Positions 26,002-34,405 of a stretch of 64,000 nucleotides of DNA are shown here, in pieces; within the stretch, counting starts at the first letter, position 1; each line of letters begins with the position of its first letter. The notes under the pieces were generated by a model, which was not told the DNA's origin, made no database searches, and saw only the letters and a program-made list of their open reading frames with translations. This DNA is from Dyadobacter soli (GTDB lineage Bacteria > Bacteroidota > Bacteroidia > Cytophagales > Spirosomataceae), in assembly GCF_900101885.1 (NCBI RefSeq), contig NZ_FNAN01000018.1:124001-188000 (forward strand), in the 5' to 3' direction. The position numbers and the translations under genes were made by a program.

Positions 26002-27495
26002 ATGCTTTATCACATTTCGGTTCCTGACCCACAAACCCGTTTTCTTGACATTACCTACACCATCCCCGAAATCAATAGCGAACAGATCGAAATCCAGCTG
26101 CCGGCATGGCGCCCGGGGCGGTACGAGCTTCAAAACTTCGCCAAAAATATTCAATTTATCGAAGCGACCTCACCCGCCGGTAACAAACTGCCCCTGCATA
26201 AGGTAACCAAAGACCGATGGCGGGTTGGAACTGCCGGTGAAAACGAGGTGCGGATACATTATACTTATTATGCATCCATTCAAAACGCGGGGAGCAGCTA
26301 TGTAGACGAGGAATTGTGGTATCTCAATTTTGTCAATTTCTGCATGTATACCGAAGGGCGCATCGGCGAACCTTACCGCGTTGAGCTCGATTTACCCGAA
26401 GGTTACCAGATTGCATGCGGATTGCCATCGGCAGGGAACAATGCATTGTCGGCAAGGGATTTTTATCAATTGGTCGATAGTCCGATGCTGGCATCCGAAA
26501 CTTTGCAGAAATGCGAGTATAATGTCCGCGGCATTCATTTCAAAATCTGGATGCATGGTAACCTCAAACCCAACTGGCGGCGCATCGAGCGCGATTTCCG
26601 GCGCTTCTCCCGCGAACAAATCGCGATGATGGAAGAGTTTCCCGAAAAGGATTACCATTTCCTGAACCTGATTCTGCCCACCGCATTCTACCACGGCGTG
26701 GAGCACCAGAACTCCACGATGATCGTGCTCGGGCCCGACGATGAAGGCGAAGGCCTCTATTCCGATCTCCTGGGCGTAAGCTCGCACGAGCTTTTCCACA
26801 CCTGGAACATCATCCGCATTCGCCCGACGGAGCTCTTGCCCTATGATTTTACCAAAGAGAATTACTTTGAAACCTGCTTCGTGGCCGAAGGCTGCACGAC
26901 CTATTACGGCGACTTGTTCCTTCGCCGCGCCGGCGTTTTCAACGACGATGCATACGTAAAGGAGTTACAGGTATATATGAAGCGCCATTTCGAAAGCAGC
27001 GCCCATGCCGCGCAGTCGCTCGCGGAATCGTCGTTCGACCTTTGGCTGGATGGCTATGAAAAGGGCATTCCAAACCGGAAAGTGTCGGTCTACCATAAAG
27101 GCGCATTGGTAGCGCTCATCCTGGATTTGTATTTGAGGAAAAAAACCAATCACGCCCAGTCGCTGGACGACGTAATGAAGCTGCTATGGGTGCGTTTCGG
27201 CAAGCCATTTATCGGTTATACTTTGCAGGACTACATCGGCATCGTAGAAGAAGTAGCCGGCGAATCATTGGAATGGTATTGGAGAGAATGCATTTTCAGC
27301 GCCACCCCGCTCGAAGACCGCCTGAACGAAGCGCTTGCATTTGTAGGCTTACAAATGTCTGTTTTCAGCAACGGCAATGTGCAGCTGAACGTGCTGGATG
27401 ATTTTAAGGCACAAATACAGCGGGAAAAATGGCTCGAAACGGCGCAGGTGCTGACGATTGAGGAAGAGGAGTTGGAGGAGGATGAGGAAGAATGA
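26002..27495 (+). CDS. M61 (glycyl aminopeptidase) family metallopeptidase
   Basis: The 497-residue protein has the M61 N-terminal beta domain (MLYHISVPDPQTRFLDITYTIPE) and the zinc site His262-Glu263-x-x-His266 in SSHELFHTWN, with Glu296 in FVAEGCTTYYGDL as third ligand. The PDZ domain found in many M61 enzymes is missing, and the protein ends in an acidic tail (EEEELEEDEEE). No signal peptide is seen from this start; the upstream TTG-type extension to 25957 does not create one. M61 peptidases prefer N-terminal Gly or Ala. The stop codon overlaps a GACCGCC repeat module. Confidence 0.86.
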   Translation: MLYHISVPDPQTRFLDITYTIPEINSEQIEIQLPAWRPGRYELQNFAKNIQFIEATSPAGNKLPLHKVTKDRWRVGTAGENEVRIHYTYYASIQNAGSSYVDEELWYLNFVNFCMYTEGRIGEPYRVELDLPEGYQIACGLPSAGNNALSARDFYQLVDSPMLASETLQKCEYNVRGIHFKIWMHGNLKPNWRRIERDFRRFSREQIAMMEEFPEKDYHFLNLILPTAFYHGVEHQNSTMIVLGPDDEGEGLYSDLLGVSSHELFHTWNIIRIRPTELLPYDFTKENYFETCFVAEGCTTYYGDLFLRRAGVFNDDAYVKELQVYMKRHFESSAHAAQSLAESSFDLWLDGYEKGIPNRKVSVYHKGALVALILDLYLRKKTNHAQSLDDVMKLLWVRFGKPFIGYTLQDYIGIVEEVAGESLEWYWRECIFSATPLEDRLNEALAFVGLQMSVFSNGNVQLNVLDDFKAQIQREKWLETAQVLTIEEEELEEDEEE

Positions 27496-27575
27496 CCGCC
27501 GACCGCCGATTACAAAAAAATAGCATATCGATCTCAAAACGGAAATCGGCGGTAAGCGGTCGGTCGTCGGCGGTC
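27494..27575. repeat. GACCGCC repeat module, copy 1
   Basis: Two and a half GACCGCC units (27494-27511) face inverted GGCGGTC-type units (27546-27575) across about 34 AT-rich bases, so the module can fold into a long hairpin. It overlaps the stop codons of the two convergent genes by a base or two. The same core, CGGTCGGTCGTCGGCGGTCA, recurs at about 29577-29596. Confidence 0.75.
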
Positions 27576-28485
27576 AAACAAGCTCTGCTTTCAACGCGCC
27601 TTCCAACTCCCCATACCGGTACCGAAACCCCGTCTCCCCCTCGATCCGCTCGTTCACCACATAGTTCCCACCGAGCACAACCGCTGCCATTTCTCCGAAA
27701 ACGAGTTTTAATGCGAATGCGGGGACATTTGGAAACCACTGCGGACGGCCCAGCACTTTGCAAATGGCTTTGGTAAGGTCTTCGTTCGTTACGGGCGGTG
27801 CGGCAACAGCATTGTAAGCTCCGTGCCAGCTTTCGTTTTCAAGCGCCTCCATATACATTCTACACATATCGTCGAGGTGGATCCAGGAGATCCATTGCTT
27901 ACCCGAGCCCAGCGGCGCGCCTACGCCGAAACGGGCGGGCAATGCCATTCTCGGGATAGCGCCGCCGTCTTTGCTGACCACAATGCCGGTGCGGAGTTTG
28001 ACGGTGCGGATGCCTAATGCGGCTACTTGATCAGCCGCTTTCTCCCATTCGACGCTCACGTGCGAGAGGAAATCGTCGCCTGGGGGTGTATTTTCAGCGT
28101 TTTTGCGGTCGCCAGTGTCCTGGCCGTAGTAGCTGACACCCGACGCGGATACGAATGCGGCCGGTTGACTTTGCTTTTCGGCGAGTTTGCGGGCGATGAG
28201 TTTAATGGATTCGGTGCGGCTTTCAAGAATCGCTTTTTTGCGTTCTTCCGTCCAGCGGCCTTCGCCGACGTTGGTACCCGCCAAATGCACGAGAAAATGC
28301 ACATTGTCGAGTGCGCCTTCTTCGATATAATTTTTTTGAATATCCCATTCAAAGACCTGAACGGAAGCAATGCTTGCCTTTTTGCGGCTAAGGTACGCGA
28401 CTTCATAGCCTTTTTCGAGCAGCATTTGCGTGAGGCGTTTGCCAATCAGACCCGTGCCGCCGGTGATCAATACTTTCTTTCCCAT
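27574..28485 (-). CDS. TIGR01777-family NAD(P)-dependent epimerase/oxidoreductase (SDR)
   Basis: The 303-residue protein opens with the extended-SDR nucleotide motif KVLITGGTGLIGKRL and contains HLAGTNVGEGRWTEERKK, the ASGVSYYGQ active-site region and SWIHLDDM. These are features of the YfcH-like TIGR01777 group, often called a sugar nucleotide epimerase without proof. The function is unknown; proteins of this type are linked to cell-division or envelope contexts in some bacteria. It is followed upstream (28 bases) by the acyltransferase gene in the same orientation, so the two may be co-transcribed. Confidence 0.87.
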   Translation of the reverse strand: MGKKVLITGGTGLIGKRLTQMLLEKGYEVAYLSRKKASIASVQVFEWDIQKNYIEEGALDNVHFLVHLAGTNVGEGRWTEERKKAILESRTESIKLIARKLAEKQSQPAAFVSASGVSYYGQDTGDRKNAENTPPGDDFLSHVSVEWEKAADQVAALGIRTVKLRTGIVVSKDGGAIPRMALPARFGVGAPLGSGKQWISWIHLDDMCRMYMEALENESWHGAYNAVAAPPVTNEDLTKAICKVLGRPQWFPNVPAFALKLVFGEMAAVVLGGNYVVNERIEGETGFRYRYGELEGALKAELV

Positions 28486-28513
28486 AACAATTGGTTTTAA
28501 AAAAGCATACCAC

Positions 28514-29344
28514 CTACATTTCGGGATGCTGCGATCCGTCGGACGGCGAGGCGTCGCCCGGTGCCTCCTGCTCGATCGCCTGCGTTACTCTCGCGACCAT
28601 TTCTTCCACCGACTCGTCGGGTCTGAAATGCATGGGGGGCTTGAATTGTACCGTCAGCCGGGTATTGCGTTTTTTGAAACGCAACCCTTTTTTATCGAAT
28701 GCCCTTCTGAAACCATTGATCACCACCGGTATCACGATCGGCTGCTGGTCGTTGATCAAATGCGCAGTGCCTTTACGTACAGGGGCATATGGTTTGGTGG
28801 TACCTTGCGGAAAGCTTACCACCCAGCCGTGCTGCAAGCCCATTCCGATGCGGTCCTGCGCCGAAGTATCGAGCTGGCGTTTGACATCCTCGCCATTGGC
28901 CCGCCAGGAGCGCTCGATGGTAATCGCGCCGCCCATGCTGAATATTTTGGGTAAAAAACCACCTTTCATAGTCTCGGCAGCAGCTACATAATACATTCGT
29001 GCCCTTGGCGAAAGCAGGTAAAATGGCGGCGACATGGTGTCTTTATAACCCCATTTCACGGCGCAGAATATGTGAAAGAACACAATTACGTCGGCGAAAT
29101 AGGTCTGGTGGTTCGAGAGGAACAGCACGCCCTGGTCGGGGAGGTCCATCAGGTGCTCGGTGCCGGTAATGCGTGTTTTATTTACGGCGGTGTAGCGGTA
29201 ATAAGTAGCCCAGCCGAGGATGAATATGAGTAATCTTTTGATAGCCAGAAAGTTGCCGAATGGGTCTTTCTCGAAAAGCCCCAGGAAATCCATTCGGGCC
29301 AGCCAGGAAGGAAGTGCGCTGTATGTGATTTTTTTAAAAGTCAT
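28514..29344 (-). CDS. PlsC-like lysophospholipid acyltransferase
   Basis: The 276-residue protein has one or two N-terminal hydrophobic segments (RLLIFILGWATYYRY) and the acyltransferase blocks SNHQTYFADV and SFPQGTTKPYAP. In the first, His79 and Asp85 are separated by five residues instead of four; in the third, FPQGT replaces FPEGT. The overall fold is still clearly of the glycerol-3-phosphate acyltransferase superfamily, acting at the inner membrane on lysophosphatidate or an aminolipid precursor. It is the first gene of a two-gene unit with the SDR. Confidence 0.82.
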   Translation of the reverse strand: MTFKKITYSALPSWLARMDFLGLFEKDPFGNFLAIKRLLIFILGWATYYRYTAVNKTRITGTEHLMDLPDQGVLFLSNHQTYFADVIVFFHIFCAVKWGYKDTMSPPFYLLSPRARMYYVAAAETMKGGFLPKIFSMGGAITIERSWRANGEDVKRQLDTSAQDRIGMGLQHGWVVSFPQGTTKPYAPVRKGTAHLINDQQPIVIPVVINGFRRAFDKKGLRFKKRNTRLTVQFKPPMHFRPDESVEEMVARVTQAIEQEAPGDASPSDGSQHPEM

Positions 29345-29467
29345 AGTGGCGTAAATGGTGTGGCATGCAGGTTCTGTCAGGTCTGTTCATATCAAATCGA
29401 TTTATCCGGTTTTCGGACGAAGACGTAATTTAGAGAATATGCGGGCGGAATGGAAATGTTTTTGTTT

Positions 29468-29610
29468 GACCGCCGACCGCCGACCGCCGACCGCCGATGG
29501 CAGATGGCGATGATCGGCCTTCGGCCTGAACATGGACTATCGAATGCACGGTCTATGGTCTATGGTCTATGGTCGGCGGTCGGTCGTCGGCGGTCAGCGG
29601 TCAGCCGTCG
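29468..29610. repeat. GACCGCC repeat module, copy 2, in a gene-free stretch
   Basis: The 29345-29706 stretch holds no gene. It contains four tandem GACCGCC units (29468-29497), a GGCC hairpin near 29515, three GTCTATG repeats around 29551-29571, and inverted GGCGGTC units (about 29572-29605). The arms match the module at 27494-27575, so the two copies bracket the SDR and acyltransferase genes. Confidence 0.75.
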
Positions 29611-29706
29611 CCCCTTCCACCACTATTTGGCATGATTCTTTGCATATAATTGCCGAGAACATTTAATTTTGACAACTCCTTCTAACAAGTCATTTTTCAA
29701 ATTTTT

Positions 29707-31176
29707 ATGAAAATGAAATACGCATTTCGCATTCTGCCGGCTTTTGTGGCGGCTGGAATGCTCGCAGGTTGTTCCAAAAATCCGGTGACGGGCAAAAAAG
29801 AGATCGTCTTCATGTCGCAGGAAAAAGAGATCGCGCTTGGTGCCGAATCACACCCGTCTATCGTGGCTACAATGGGCATTTACGACGATAAAAACCTGCA
29901 ATCCTTCATCAACGAAAAGGGTATGGCCATGGCGAAAATCTCCCATCGTCCCGATTTGCCCTACAAATTCTTCATCGTCGACTCGCCGGTTGTCAACGCA
30001 TTTGCCGTACCTGGCGGTTACGTATATTTCACACGGGGAATTATGGCGCATTTCAATAACGAGGCCGAATTCGCCGGGGTGCTCGGGCACGAAATCGGGC
30101 ACATTACCGCCCGTCACTCTGCCCGCCAGCAAACTTCCCAGATTTTCGGGCAGGTAGGCCTTGCCGCAGGGATGATCCTTTCCCCGCAGGTACGCGCATT
30201 GGGCGACCAGGCGCAGCAGGCGCTGGGGCTGCTCTTTTTAAGTTACAGCCGCGATCATGAGACCGAATCGGACAAAATCGGGGTTGATTATTCCAGTAAA
30301 ATCGGCTACGATGCCAGGGAAATGGCCGATTTCTTTGGTACACTCAAAAGAATCTCTGAAAAAGCCGGACAAGCCATTCCTACATTCCAATCGACCCACC
30401 CTGATCCGGGTGACCGTTTTACCAAAGTAGGCAAGCTGGCCGCCGAATACCAAGCAGCGCATCCGGGTAAGTACAACGTGAACCGGGACGTATATTTGCG
30501 GAAAATTGAGGGCATTATATACGGTGCCGACCCACAGCAGGGCTTTGTGGAAAATAACAATTTTTACCACCCTTCCCTGAAATTCCAGTTCCCGGTACCG
30601 AGCGGCTGGCAGTACGAAAACTCGCCGGCACAGTTCCAGATGGCGGCCAAAGACGGCAAGTCGATGATGCTATTTACCCTCGCACAGGGCAAGACGCTCG
30701 AAGAAGCTTCACAGGCAGTCGTGAAAAATTACGGCCTGAAAGTGCTTGAAAACGATAAAACAACCATTAATGGCAACCCGGCGCTGGTGATGGTATCGCA
30801 GCAGTCCGAGCAAGGGGCCAACGGCCAGGCTGCCGCTGCAACCGCGAACACCATTCAGGTGGGTACGTGGCTGATCCAGTACGGCGGCAACATCTATGCC
30901 ATTCATGGCGTGGCGGCGGCTGGTAACTATGCGGCTAATGCAGGTCAGTTCCGTTCGGTGGCGCAGGGTTTCAAATCCGTTTCTGATGCCAATATCCTCA
31001 ACCGCCAGCCGGAACGTATCCGTATTAAAACCGCGCAACGGGACGCGACATTGCGCGAGGTGCTGAAAGACAACAACCAGCCGGATGGAAAGCTGGACGA
31101 ACTGGCGATTATCAACGGCATGGCTTTGACCGATAAAGTCGCGAAAGGTTCGCTTTTCAAGACGCTTGGGAAGTAA
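29707..31176 (+). CDS. M48-family metalloprotease lipoprotein
   Basis: The 489-residue protein has a lipoprotein signal with lipobox MLAGCSKNP and the family opening NPVTGKKEIVFMSQEKEIALG. The zinc site is His128-Glu129-x-x-His132 in GHEIGHITARHS, with Glu185 in DHETESD as third ligand. This resembles BepA/LoiP-type periplasmic proteases, which monitor outer-membrane protein assembly. The C-terminal region (about 280-489) is an added domain with LQFPVPSGW-like strands that I do not recognise beyond Bacteroidota M48 proteins. Confidence 0.88.
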   Translation: MKMKYAFRILPAFVAAGMLAGCSKNPVTGKKEIVFMSQEKEIALGAESHPSIVATMGIYDDKNLQSFINEKGMAMAKISHRPDLPYKFFIVDSPVVNAFAVPGGYVYFTRGIMAHFNNEAEFAGVLGHEIGHITARHSARQQTSQIFGQVGLAAGMILSPQVRALGDQAQQALGLLFLSYSRDHETESDKIGVDYSSKIGYDAREMADFFGTLKRISEKAGQAIPTFQSTHPDPGDRFTKVGKLAAEYQAAHPGKYNVNRDVYLRKIEGIIYGADPQQGFVENNNFYHPSLKFQFPVPSGWQYENSPAQFQMAAKDGKSMMLFTLAQGKTLEEASQAVVKNYGLKVLENDKTTINGNPALVMVSQQSEQGANGQAAAATANTIQVGTWLIQYGGNIYAIHGVAAAGNYAANAGQFRSVAQGFKSVSDANILNRQPERIRIKTAQRDATLREVLKDNNQPDGKLDELAIINGMALTDKVAKGSLFKTLGK

Positions 31177-31308
31177 TTATAGACATTAGCGAGTGATGCG
31201 AGGGCGGTATGGGGACATGCCGCCCTCGTGTGTACGTAGGGTGTACCGGGCCGCTCGTCACACGTATCCAACCATTAGTCATCTTATCGCAAACTTTTTT
31301 AATTAGAA

Positions 31309-31340
31309 TTTGGTTGACATATCAACACAATATACCTTTG
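31309..31340 (+). promoter_or_regulatory. marR promoter with embedded operator
   Basis: TTTG (31309-31312) and TACCTTTG (31333-31340) are 20 bases apart, a full match to the Bacteroidota -33/-7 consensus. The palindrome GTTGACATATCAAC (31313-31326) lies between the two boxes. A near-identical palindrome occurs at 31833-31846. This arrangement fits autorepression by the MarR protein. Confidence 0.7.
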
Positions 31341-31347
31341 TAACATC

Positions 31348-31815
31348 ATGAGCGCAAACATAGATAGCTGGCAGAACCTTAGGGAAGAATTGAAGAACTC
31401 GTTGCAGTTCAAATTGGGGGCCGTAACCAAAACGGTTTTCAAGAAAATGAATGCGGAGCTTGTCAATGAAGGTATTCCCGTGCTGGCGGAGCAGCTGCCG
31501 ATCCTGATGGTTGTATATTTCCAGGAACAGGCGCGGACGCAGCAGGACATTGCCAATATTTTGCAAAAAGATAAAGCTGGAATCCAACGCTCTGTGCAGA
31601 CTTTGCATAAGGATGGTTTCTTGAAAATCGAAAGTGATATTGAGGATAAAAGAAAGAACCTCATTTCGCTGACGCCAAGTGGAAAGTTCGTCTGTGAGCG
31701 CATTCAGTCGCTGGCGATCGCATTCAACAACCAGATAATGGAGCATTTTACAGAGCAGGAATGGACGACGTTCCTCGGTTATCTGGACAGGGTCGTCAAA
31801 GTAGTAGACAAATAA
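31348..31815 (+). CDS. MarR-family transcriptional regulator
   Basis: The 155-residue protein has the MarR winged-helix core: AELTNEGIPVL-like dimer helix, QQDIANILQKDKAGIQRSVQTLHKDGFLKIESDIEDKRKNLISLTPSGK with the wing DKRKN, and a C-terminal dimerisation helix pair. The start codon is only 8 bases after the -7 box, so the leader is nearly absent. It is followed 84 bases later by an efflux operon whose upstream region carries the same palindrome, so it probably represses both. The ligand is unknown. Confidence 0.88.
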   Translation: MSANIDSWQNLREELKNSLQFKLGAVTKTVFKKMNAELVNEGIPVLAEQLPILMVVYFQEQARTQQDIANILQKDKAGIQRSVQTLHKDGFLKIESDIEDKRKNLISLTPSGKFVCERIQSLAIAFNNQIMEHFTEQEWTTFLGYLDRVVKVVDK

Positions 31816-31832
31816 ATTTTTTTGAATTAATA

Positions 31833-31861
31833 GTTGATATATCACCAGTAGAGGTATCAAC
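31833..31861 (+). promoter_or_regulatory. Putative MarR operator of the efflux operon
   Basis: GTTGATATATCACC (31833-31846) matches the operator in the marR promoter at 12 of 14 positions. A further half site, GGTATCAAC, lies at 31853-31861. Both are within 70 bases of the tolC-like start. A good -33/-7 pair is not obvious here. Confidence 0.6.
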
Positions 31862-31899
31862 TATCTTGCATTAGCCACAACAATCAACAACAGGTCAAA

Positions 31900-33231
31900 A
31901 TGAAAAGTAAATGGATCGCCGCAATCGTGTTAACCGCCGCCTCGGCGGTGCCGGGCTGGGCGCAGACGACGCTGAGTCTGAAAGATTGCATTGCCTACGG
32001 GATCAAGAACAACGGGAATGTTAAAATAGCTCAGTATAAGGAGAGTACGGCCGTGCAGCAGGGACGTGAGGCACTGGCGGGTTATCTGCCGCAAGTAGCG
32101 GGTACCGGGTCGCTCGACGATAACCTGAAATTGCAATCGACCGTGTTGCCGGGTGCGCTGTTTGGCGGGGAAGACCGCCGCGTGGCGCTGGGTACCAAGT
32201 ACCAGAGCAATGCGTCGGCGCAGGTAGACCAGGTGGTGTTCGACCAGGCGATGCTGATCGGTATCAAAGCCAACAAGCCGAACCAGGAGAACGCCGCATT
32301 GAACGCGAAGAAGACAAAGGAGACGATCATATATAATGTAGCGAACGCCTATTACCAGGTTTTTGTGACGCAGCAGCAGATCGCGCTTTTGAAGGATAAC
32401 CTGGATAAAACCAGCCAAATCCTCAGCACATTAAAACTGCAACTCGATAACGGCGTGATCAAAAAAGTGGATTACGACCGCACGCAGGTGAATTTGAACA
32501 ATATCAAATCGCAGCTGACATTGGCGGAAAGCAATCTTACGCTTTCTGAAAACCAGTTGAAATTCCAGATGGGCATGTCGCTTACCGAGCAGCTCGTTTT
32601 GGCAGATAATCCGCTCGACCAGCCATTCAAGCTCGTCGAGCCGGGTCAGTTCAATGCTTCCAACCTGACCGATTTTAAAATACAAAACCTGAATATGGAG
32701 CTGCAACAGCTCGAAAAGGCGCGCATTAAGGCGGGGTATCTACCCAAAGTGTCGGTTTACGGCCGCTATGGCGTGCAGGCGCTCGGTAATGACCTCGGTA
32801 CTTCCTGGGGCAACTGGTTCAGCTACGGCGCTATCGGTTTAAAACTGAACATCCCGATTTTTGACAGCTTCCGCCGCGACGCGCAATTCAAACAGGCCGA
32901 TCTGAACCTGATGACGCAGAAAGAGCAGCTGAAACTCAATGTACAGAACTACGAATTGCAGAACAGCAATGCATTGACCCAGCTACAAAAAGCAAAATCC
33001 AGTCTGGCCAGCGACGAAAACAACGTAAGCCTCGCGAAGGAAGTATACGATGTGACGACGCTTCAATACCGCAAAGGCACTGTGCCGCTGACGGATTTAT
33101 TGAATGCAGAGACTTCGTATAAGGAGTCGCAAAGCAACTATATCAATTCCATGCTGAGCTACTACCAGGCAAAACTCGGTTTGGAGCAATCCACCGGCAG
33201 CCTCAACGAATTTTACACCGCATTACCATAG
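31900..33231 (+). CDS. TolC-family outer-membrane efflux channel
   Basis: The 443-residue protein has a signal peptide (AASAVPGWAQ) and the two-fold TolC helix repeat: SLKDCIAYGIKNNGNVKIAQYK near the N terminus and long coiled-coil helices such as KDNLDKTSQILSTLKLQLDNGVIKKVD and its second-half counterpart ending YRKGTVPLTDLLNAETSYKESQSNYINSM. It forms the exit duct for the RND pump encoded just downstream. It is the first gene of the operon after marR. Confidence 0.92.
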   Translation: MKSKWIAAIVLTAASAVPGWAQTTLSLKDCIAYGIKNNGNVKIAQYKESTAVQQGREALAGYLPQVAGTGSLDDNLKLQSTVLPGALFGGEDRRVALGTKYQSNASAQVDQVVFDQAMLIGIKANKPNQENAALNAKKTKETIIYNVANAYYQVFVTQQQIALLKDNLDKTSQILSTLKLQLDNGVIKKVDYDRTQVNLNNIKSQLTLAESNLTLSENQLKFQMGMSLTEQLVLADNPLDQPFKLVEPGQFNASNLTDFKIQNLNMELQQLEKARIKAGYLPKVSVYGRYGVQALGNDLGTSWGNWFSYGAIGLKLNIPIFDSFRRDAQFKQADLNLMTQKEQLKLNVQNYELQNSNALTQLQKAKSSLASDENNVSLAKEVYDVTTLQYRKGTVPLTDLLNAETSYKESQSNYINSMLSYYQAKLGLEQSTGSLNEFYTALP

Positions 33232-33250
33232 CACTTCATCAACAAACCAA

Positions 33251-33323
33251 CATTATTCACTCATTCACTCATTGACTCATTCGACATTCAGTCATTCGGT
33301 CATTCAGTCATTCAGTCATTCAA
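33251..33323 (+). repeat. Degenerate CATTCAGT octamer repeat
   Basis: Eight or so imperfect copies of an 8-base unit (CATTCAGT, with C/G and A variants) fill most of the 96-base gap between the tolC-like gene and the adaptor gene, ending just before the adaptor start. A related, perfect CATTCAAT array is at 63441-63525. Confidence 0.75.
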
Positions 33324-33327
33324 AATT

Positions 33328-34380
33328 ATGAAGCGAAAACTCATCATCATCGGTTCCATCATCGTTATCGGCGTTCTGATCGGCGTGAGGCTGGTTGCTA
33401 ACAAAGCCAAGATCGACGAGAAGAAGAAAATGCCCGAAAATAAGAATGTAACCATTCCGGTAACGGCCACCGCCGTACAGGAAGGCAGCGCAGACCAGCA
33501 ACTGATCCGCACAGGGAGCCTCATTCCTTTCAAAGAAGCCGAAATTATGGCTACCGCGGCAGGTAAGGTACTGGCTGTGAAATACGAACTCGGCTCGCAC
33601 GTGGCGCAAGGTGCAACTATTGTGAAAGTGGATAGCAAATTGAAAGAGCTTTCCCTCGAAGCTACGGAGCTGAATATCAATAAACTGAAAAAGGATACGG
33701 ATCGTTATTCCAAACTTTTGGCAGGCAATGCAGCCACCGAAGTGCAGGTGAACGATACCAAATACAACTACGACAATGCATTGAACCAGGCCGAGCAGAT
33801 CGAGCAGCAGATCAGTGACGCGTCCATTCAGGCGCCGATCAGCGGCCGCATTGTGAAGAAAAACATCGAGCCGGGCGAATTTGTGAACGTGGGTACTTCG
33901 CTTGGAACGATCCTCGATGTATCGCGTCTGAAAGTGCAGGTGATGATCAACGAAAACGATGTTTACAAGCTCAAAGAAGGCCAGCACGTGCAGGTGAGCA
34001 CCAGCATTTTCCCCGGTAAGAAGATCGACGGCGTGATTTCCTACATCGCCCCGCAAGGCGACGAGTCGCACAACTACCCGGTGGAAATTGTGGTGAAAAA
34101 CTCTACCGAACTGAAAGCCGGTACGTTCGTAACTGTGGAATTTCAGCAAAAAAGCAGCGCGCAGTCGCTCCTGATCCCGCGCAGCGCGCTCGTGGAAAGC
34201 GTGCGTAACCCGTATGTATACGTGGTGGAAGGCGGCGTGGCGAAACAACGTAAAATTGAAGTAGGCCGCGAAGCAGGCGACAATGTGGAAGTGTTGGCAG
34301 GCCTGAAAGCCGGCGAGACGGTGGTTACGACCGGACAGATCAACCTCAGCGAAGGCGCGGCGGTGACCGTTACAAAATAA
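33328..34380 (+). CDS. RND efflux periplasmic adaptor (HlyD/MFP family)
   Basis: The 350-residue protein has an N-terminal membrane anchor (LIIIGSIIVIGVLIGVRLV), a lipoyl-like barrel-sandwich domain (AGKVLAVKYELGSHVAQGATIVKVD), a helical hairpin (about 110-165), the APISGRIVKKNIEPGEFV return strand, a beta-barrel domain and a membrane-proximal domain ending GETVVTTGQINLSEGAAVTV. It bridges the RND pump and the TolC-like channel. It is preceded by the octamer repeat and followed after 25 bases by the pump gene. Confidence 0.92.
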   Translation: MKRKLIIIGSIIVIGVLIGVRLVANKAKIDEKKKMPENKNVTIPVTATAVQEGSADQQLIRTGSLIPFKEAEIMATAAGKVLAVKYELGSHVAQGATIVKVDSKLKELSLEATELNINKLKKDTDRYSKLLAGNAATEVQVNDTKYNYDNALNQAEQIEQQISDASIQAPISGRIVKKNIEPGEFVNVGTSLGTILDVSRLKVQVMINENDVYKLKEGQHVQVSTSIFPGKKIDGVISYIAPQGDESHNYPVEIVVKNSTELKAGTFVTVEFQQKSSAQSLLIPRSALVESVRNPYVYVVEGGVAKQRKIEVGREAGDNVEVLAGLKAGETVVTTGQINLSEGAAVTVTK

Positions 34381-34405
34381 TCTTCATCAGCAAACTGAAA
34401 GAACT

